Made by a program: the position numbers and the translations under genes. Below, one piece after another: positions 60,919-64,000 of a DNA stretch of 64,000 nt (its first letter is position 1; every line of letters begins with the position of its first letter). This DNA is from Streptantibioticus cattleyicolor NRRL 8057 = DSM 46488. GTDB lineage: Bacteria; Actinomycetota; Actinomycetes; Streptomycetales; Streptomycetaceae. Location: contig NC_017586.1 of assembly GCF_000240165.1 (NCBI RefSeq), positions 2,232,001 to 2,296,000 of the forward strand. Reading direction: 5' to 3'. The notes under the pieces were generated by a model, which saw only the letters and a list, made by a program, of their open reading frames with translations, had not been told where the DNA came from and did not search any database.

Positions 60919-62097
60919 TCAGGGCGTCGGGAGGGCGCGGCGGAGGGCTTGGAGGAGGGCGGCGGCGCGGGGGTCGGCGGTGACGGAGGGCTGCATCCCG
61001 TTGGTGACGTAGCCGAACCCCACCCCGTGGTCGGGGTCGGCGAAGCCGAGGGACCCACCCCGGCCGGGATGGCCGAACGAGGCCGGGCCGAGGAGCGGGC
61101 TGGCCGGGCCGTGGAGCATGAAGCCGTGGCCGAAACGGGTGTTGACCACGAGAACCCGGTCCGGCCCCTCGGATTCCGCACTGCGGGCGGCCGTCAGCGT
61201 GGCCGGGGCGAACAGCGGGCGGTGGCCGTCGACGGCGCCGATGAGCGCGGCGTAGAAGCGGGAGAGGGAGCGGGCGGTGCCGACCGTGTTGGAGGCGGGC
61301 AGTTCGGCGGCGAGGTAGTCGGGGGCGTTCTCGTCCAGCGGTGGGCGTATGGCGCCGAAGGCGCGGCGGGTGAGCGAGCCGGGGTCGGCGTAGGCGTCGG
61401 CGACCGCGCGCTTGGGGCGGGCGCGCAGACCCGCCCCGGCGGGCCGCGGCGGAGCCGGGATCTCGGCGATGCGGCCGACCCGGTGCGCCTGGTCGGCCGG
61501 CAGACCGCACCACAGGTCGAGCCCGAGCGGCCCGGCCACCTCCTGGGCGAACCAGCGGCCCAGGGTGCGTCCGGTGGCCCGGCGGACCAGTTCGCCCAGC
61601 AGCCAGCTGAAGGTCTGGGCGTGGTAGCCGTGGTCGGTGCCGGGTTCCCACTGCGGGCGCTGCGCGGCGATCGCGCGGGGCCCGGAGCCGCCGTCCAGGG
61701 CCTCCTCGACGGTGAGCGGGGTGTCCAGCGCGGGCAGGCCGGCCCGGTGGGTGAGCAGGTGGCGGACGAGGACGCGTTCCTTGCCGGCCGCCTTGAACTC
61801 GGGCCAGTAGGCGCCGACCGGCGCGTCGAGGTCGAGCTGGCCGCGCTGGTGGAGCAGGAGCAGGCAGGCGGCGGCCGGGCCCTTGCCGGCGGAGCGGACG
61901 ACCTGGGCGGTGTCGGCCGTCCACGGCGGCCCGTCCGGGGCGGCGGCGTCGGCGGCTCCGGCCCACAGGTCGACCACGAGGCGTCCTTCGTGGTGCACCG
62001 CCACCGCCGCGCCGCGCTCACCTCGTTCGGTGAAGCCGCGCGCGAACGCCTCGCGGACCGGCTCGAAGCCGTCCGCCACCGTCCCGTGGACGTCCAC
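60919..62097 (-). CDS. Serine hydrolase, class C beta-lactamase fold
   Basis: A 392-residue penicillin-binding-protein-like esterase. The nucleophile motif SxxK is VRSAGKGPAAACLL, the Tyr motif is HGYHAQTFSWLLGELVRRAT, and the C-terminal motif is FGHPGRGGSLGFADP. It resembles EstB-type beta-lactamase-family esterases. No signal peptide is visible. GTG 62097 or 62100 could be the start; GGGAGCGGG is nearby. The upstream open frame to 62250 is not needed. The substrate is unknown. Confidence 0.9.
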   Translation of the reverse strand: MDVHGTVADGFEPVREAFARGFTERGERGAAVAVHHEGRLVVDLWAGAADAAAPDGPPWTADTAQVVRSAGKGPAAACLLLLHQRGQLDLDAPVGAYWPEFKAAGKERVLVRHLLTHRAGLPALDTPLTVEEALDGGSGPRAIAAQRPQWEPGTDHGYHAQTFSWLLGELVRRATGRTLGRWFAQEVAGPLGLDLWCGLPADQAHRVGRIAEIPAPPRPAGAGLRARPKRAVADAYADPGSLTRRAFGAIRPPLDENAPDYLAAELPASNTVGTARSLSRFYAALIGAVDGHRPLFAPATLTAARSAESEGPDRVLVVNTRFGHGFMLHGPASPLLGPASFGHPGRGGSLGFADPDHGVGFGYVTNGMQPSVTADPRAAALLQALRRALPTP

Positions 62098-62225
62098 CAC
62101 TGCTGCCCGCTCCCGATCCGGCCGTGTACAGGTCTCCTCAATGGTGCACGCCCGCCGGAGCGGCCCCGACCCGGGGTACGGGCGGCGGCCCGCACGAGTT
62201 GCCCTCGGCAAATCTGGCCAGAAGC

Positions 62226-64000
62226 ATGGATTCCGTGACCGAAGGCGCATATCTCCGCTTCCCCCATCTCCACGGCGGCCTGCTCTGCTTCGTCACCGAG
62301 GACGACCTGTGGCTGGCGCCGCTGGCCGGGCCCGGTGAGGAGCCGGGGCGGGCCTGGCGGGTCACCGCCGACCGGATCCGGCTGGGGCCGCCGCGCATCT
62401 CGCCGGACGGGTCGGCGATCGCGTACACCAGCTGGCGCAGCCTCGATCCGGAGGTGCACCTGGTGCCGGTGGCGGGCGGTCCGGCGCGGCGGCTGACGTA
62501 CTGGGGCAGCCCGGACGCCCGGGTGTGTTCGTGGACGCCGGACGGCAGGGTGCTGGCGGTCTCCTCGCACGGGCAGCCGTTCTCGCACTACTCGTGGGCG
62601 TACGCGGTCACCCCGGACGGCTCCCCGGGCAAGCGGCTGCCGTGGGGGCGGGTCTCCGACATCGCGGTGGCCGACGTGGCGGGCGAGCACCGTACGTTGA
62701 TCCTCAACGGCACGCCGCCGCACGAGCCGGCCGCGTGGAAGCGTTACCGGGGCGGGGCGACGGGCCGGCTGTGGCTGCACGGCGAGCGGTTGCTGCCGGG
62801 GCTCCGCGGCCACCTGGACTGCCCGATGTTCGTCGGTGAGCGGATCGCGTTCCTCTCCGACCACGAGGGCGTGGGCAACCTGTACTCGTGCCGGATGGAC
62901 GGCTCGGATCTGCGCCGGCACACCGACCACGCGGAGTTCTACGCCCGCAACGCGGCCACCGACGGGCGGCGGGTGGTCTACCAGTGCGCGGGCGAGTTGT
63001 GGCTGGCGGAGGACCTGGCGGATCCGGCGGGGGTGCCGCGGCGGCTGGCGGTGCGGCTGGGCGGGCCGCGCAACGGCCGCCGCCCGTACCAGGTGCCGGC
63101 GGCGGCCAACCTGACCGGGCTGGCGTGCGACGCCACCGGCCGGGCCAGCGCGGTGTGCGTGCGCGGCAGCCTGTACTGGCTCACCCACCGCGACGGCCCG
63201 GCGCGGACCATCGCCGACCAGCCGGGGGCGCGGGTGCGGCTGCCGGTGATGCTGGGCGACACCGGCCGGGTGGCGTTCGTCACCGACGCCGGCGGGGAGG
63301 ACGCGATCGAGATCGCCGAGCTGCCGGGGCGGGCGGCGCTGCGACTGGCGGCCGGGGCCGCCTCCCCGGGCGGCACCACCGAGGCGTCCGAGGAGGCGCC
63401 CCCCACGGGCGCCCCGGACCCCGGCCATCCGGTGCCCGAACCGGTCCGGGGGCGGCCCGGCGGGGAACCGGACAAAGGCGGCGGGGCGGCCGGCGGCGGT
63501 TTCGCCGAGGCGTTCCGGCCGCCGGTGGCCTCCGGCGGCACCCGGCTGGCCCAGGGTGAGCTGGGGCGGGTGCACGAGCTGGTCTCCTCGCCGGACGGCA
63601 CCACGCTGGCGGTGGCGGCGCACGACGGCCGGCTGCTGCTGGTGGCCACCGGCGAGGAGACGACGGTGGCCGGTCCGGGCGAGGACACCGTGGAGATCGC
63701 CGGGGCGCCCGCGGGGACGGTGATCGAGCTGGTGCGGTCGGAGAACGGCCCGGTGCGGGACCTGGCGTTCTCGCCGGATTCGGGGTGGCTGGCCTGGTCC
63801 CATCCCGGGGTGGGGCGTTCGCTGCGGATGATCCGCATCGCGCGGATCAAGAATCCGTCCGATCCGCTGGTCGTCGAGGTGACCAACGGCCGGTTCGAGG
63901 ACGAGCAGCCGGTGTTCACCCGGGACGGGCGGTATCTGGCGTTCCTGTCGTGGCGCGGTTTCGACCCGGTGTACGACGTGCACACCGGTGACCTGTCGTT
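62226..64000 (+). CDS. Tricorn-type protease (S41 peptidase), 5' part only
   Basis: The first 591 residues of a large protein cut by the window end. The N-terminal beta-propeller is clear: YLRFPHLHGGLLCFVTEDDL, LGPPRISPDGSAIAYTS, VCSWTPDGRVLAVSSHG and LAFSPDSGWLAWSHPG. Tricorn proteases degrade peptides released by the proteasome; the PDZ and S41 catalytic domains lie beyond the window. An insertion rich in Pro/Gly/Ala at about 385-440 interrupts the propeller. ATG 62226 or GTG 62235 is the start; neither has a strong ribosome binding site. Confidence 0.88.
   Translation, partial: MDSVTEGAYLRFPHLHGGLLCFVTEDDLWLAPLAGPGEEPGRAWRVTADRIRLGPPRISPDGSAIAYTSWRSLDPEVHLVPVAGGPARRLTYWGSPDARVCSWTPDGRVLAVSSHGQPFSHYSWAYAVTPDGSPGKRLPWGRVSDIAVADVAGEHRTLILNGTPPHEPAAWKRYRGGATGRLWLHGERLLPGLRGHLDCPMFVGERIAFLSDHEGVGNLYSCRMDGSDLRRHTDHAEFYARNAATDGRRVVYQCAGELWLAEDLADPAGVPRRLAVRLGGPRNGRRPYQVPAAANLTGLACDATGRASAVCVRGSLYWLTHRDGPARTIADQPGARVRLPVMLGDTGRVAFVTDAGGEDAIEIAELPGRAALRLAAGAASPGGTTEASEEAPPTGAPDPGHPVPEPVRGRPGGEPDKGGGAAGGGFAEAFRPPVASGGTRLAQGELGRVHELVSSPDGTTLAVAAHDGRLLLVATGEETTVAGPGEDTVEIAGAPAGTVIELVRSENGPVRDLAFSPDSGWLAWSHPGVGRSLRMIRIARIKNPSDPLVVEVTNGRFEDEQPVFTRDGRYLAFLSWRGFDPVYDVHTGDLS

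Overview
The window is chromosomal DNA of a very GC-rich actinomycete, almost certainly Streptomyces or a close relative. The evidence is extreme third-position GC, frequent GTG starts, purine-rich ribosome binding sites, and a conserved Streptomyces-type gene order: eno, divIC, DUF501, ppx; rpf with a c-di-AMP riboswitch; mazG, surA-like, mfd; ppc, pth, rplY, prs, glmU; galT-galE-galK; rpfB, rsmA, ispE; pmt, rsmI. No rRNA, CRISPR array, phage or biosynthetic cluster was seen. One tRNA (Gln, anticodon TTG) is present.

Layout. 1-3026: end of an ABC ATPase gene and its FtsX-type permease. 3099-5992: a cyclopropane-fatty-acid-type methyltransferase and a type II NADH dehydrogenase. 6399-6937: a Phd/RelE-type antitoxin-toxin pair whose toxin start codon looks mutated. 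6966-10379: ppx, DUF501, divIC and enolase. 10598-12722: two secreted Rpf/LysM proteins, the first behind a ydaO-type riboswitch. 12833-14857: a P450 and endonuclease V. 15566-22585: a DUF6479 protein, MazG, a SurA-like lipoprotein, Mfd and a long coiled-coil protein. 22698-27307: four genes with deaminase, WHH-type nuclease and SUKH domains. 27351-34743 and on to 36329: a histidine kinase, ppc, pth, rplY, prs and glmU. 36454-37235: tRNA-Gln and a LAGLIDADG-like gene. 37510-41622: desaturase with TetR, a methyltransferase and MarR, and a LuxR-type regulator. 42071-47702: the galTEK operon opposite a sodium:solute symporter. 47740-64000: regulators, a PQQ-repeat protein, an ABC-F protein, ispE, rsmA, rpfB, tatD, rsmI, pmt, a serine hydrolase and a truncated tricorn protease.

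The most unusual signal is non-coding. Three copies of a roughly 600-690 bp palindromic element lie at about 14877-15562, 28728-29332 and 60311-60917. Each has two related arms of about 300 bp in opposite orientation. Copies 2 and 3 have near-identical terminal inverted repeats at both ends, while copy 1 keeps only its left one. Their ends lie 2 to about 95 bp from flanking coding sequences. They hold only spurious open frames, which look like mis-annotatable hypothetical proteins. A second, unrelated element at 52235-52400 has 27-bp terminal inverted repeats and supplies the stop codon of ispE.

Most genes are housekeeping: glycolysis and anaplerosis (eno, ppc), nucleotide and cell-wall precursors (prs, glmU, ispE), translation (pth, rplY, rsmA, rsmI), repair (mfd, nfi), cell division (divIC) and spore or cell-wall remodelling (three Rpf-type proteins). 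All functional calls come from reading the sequence and recalling protein families; no database search was run.
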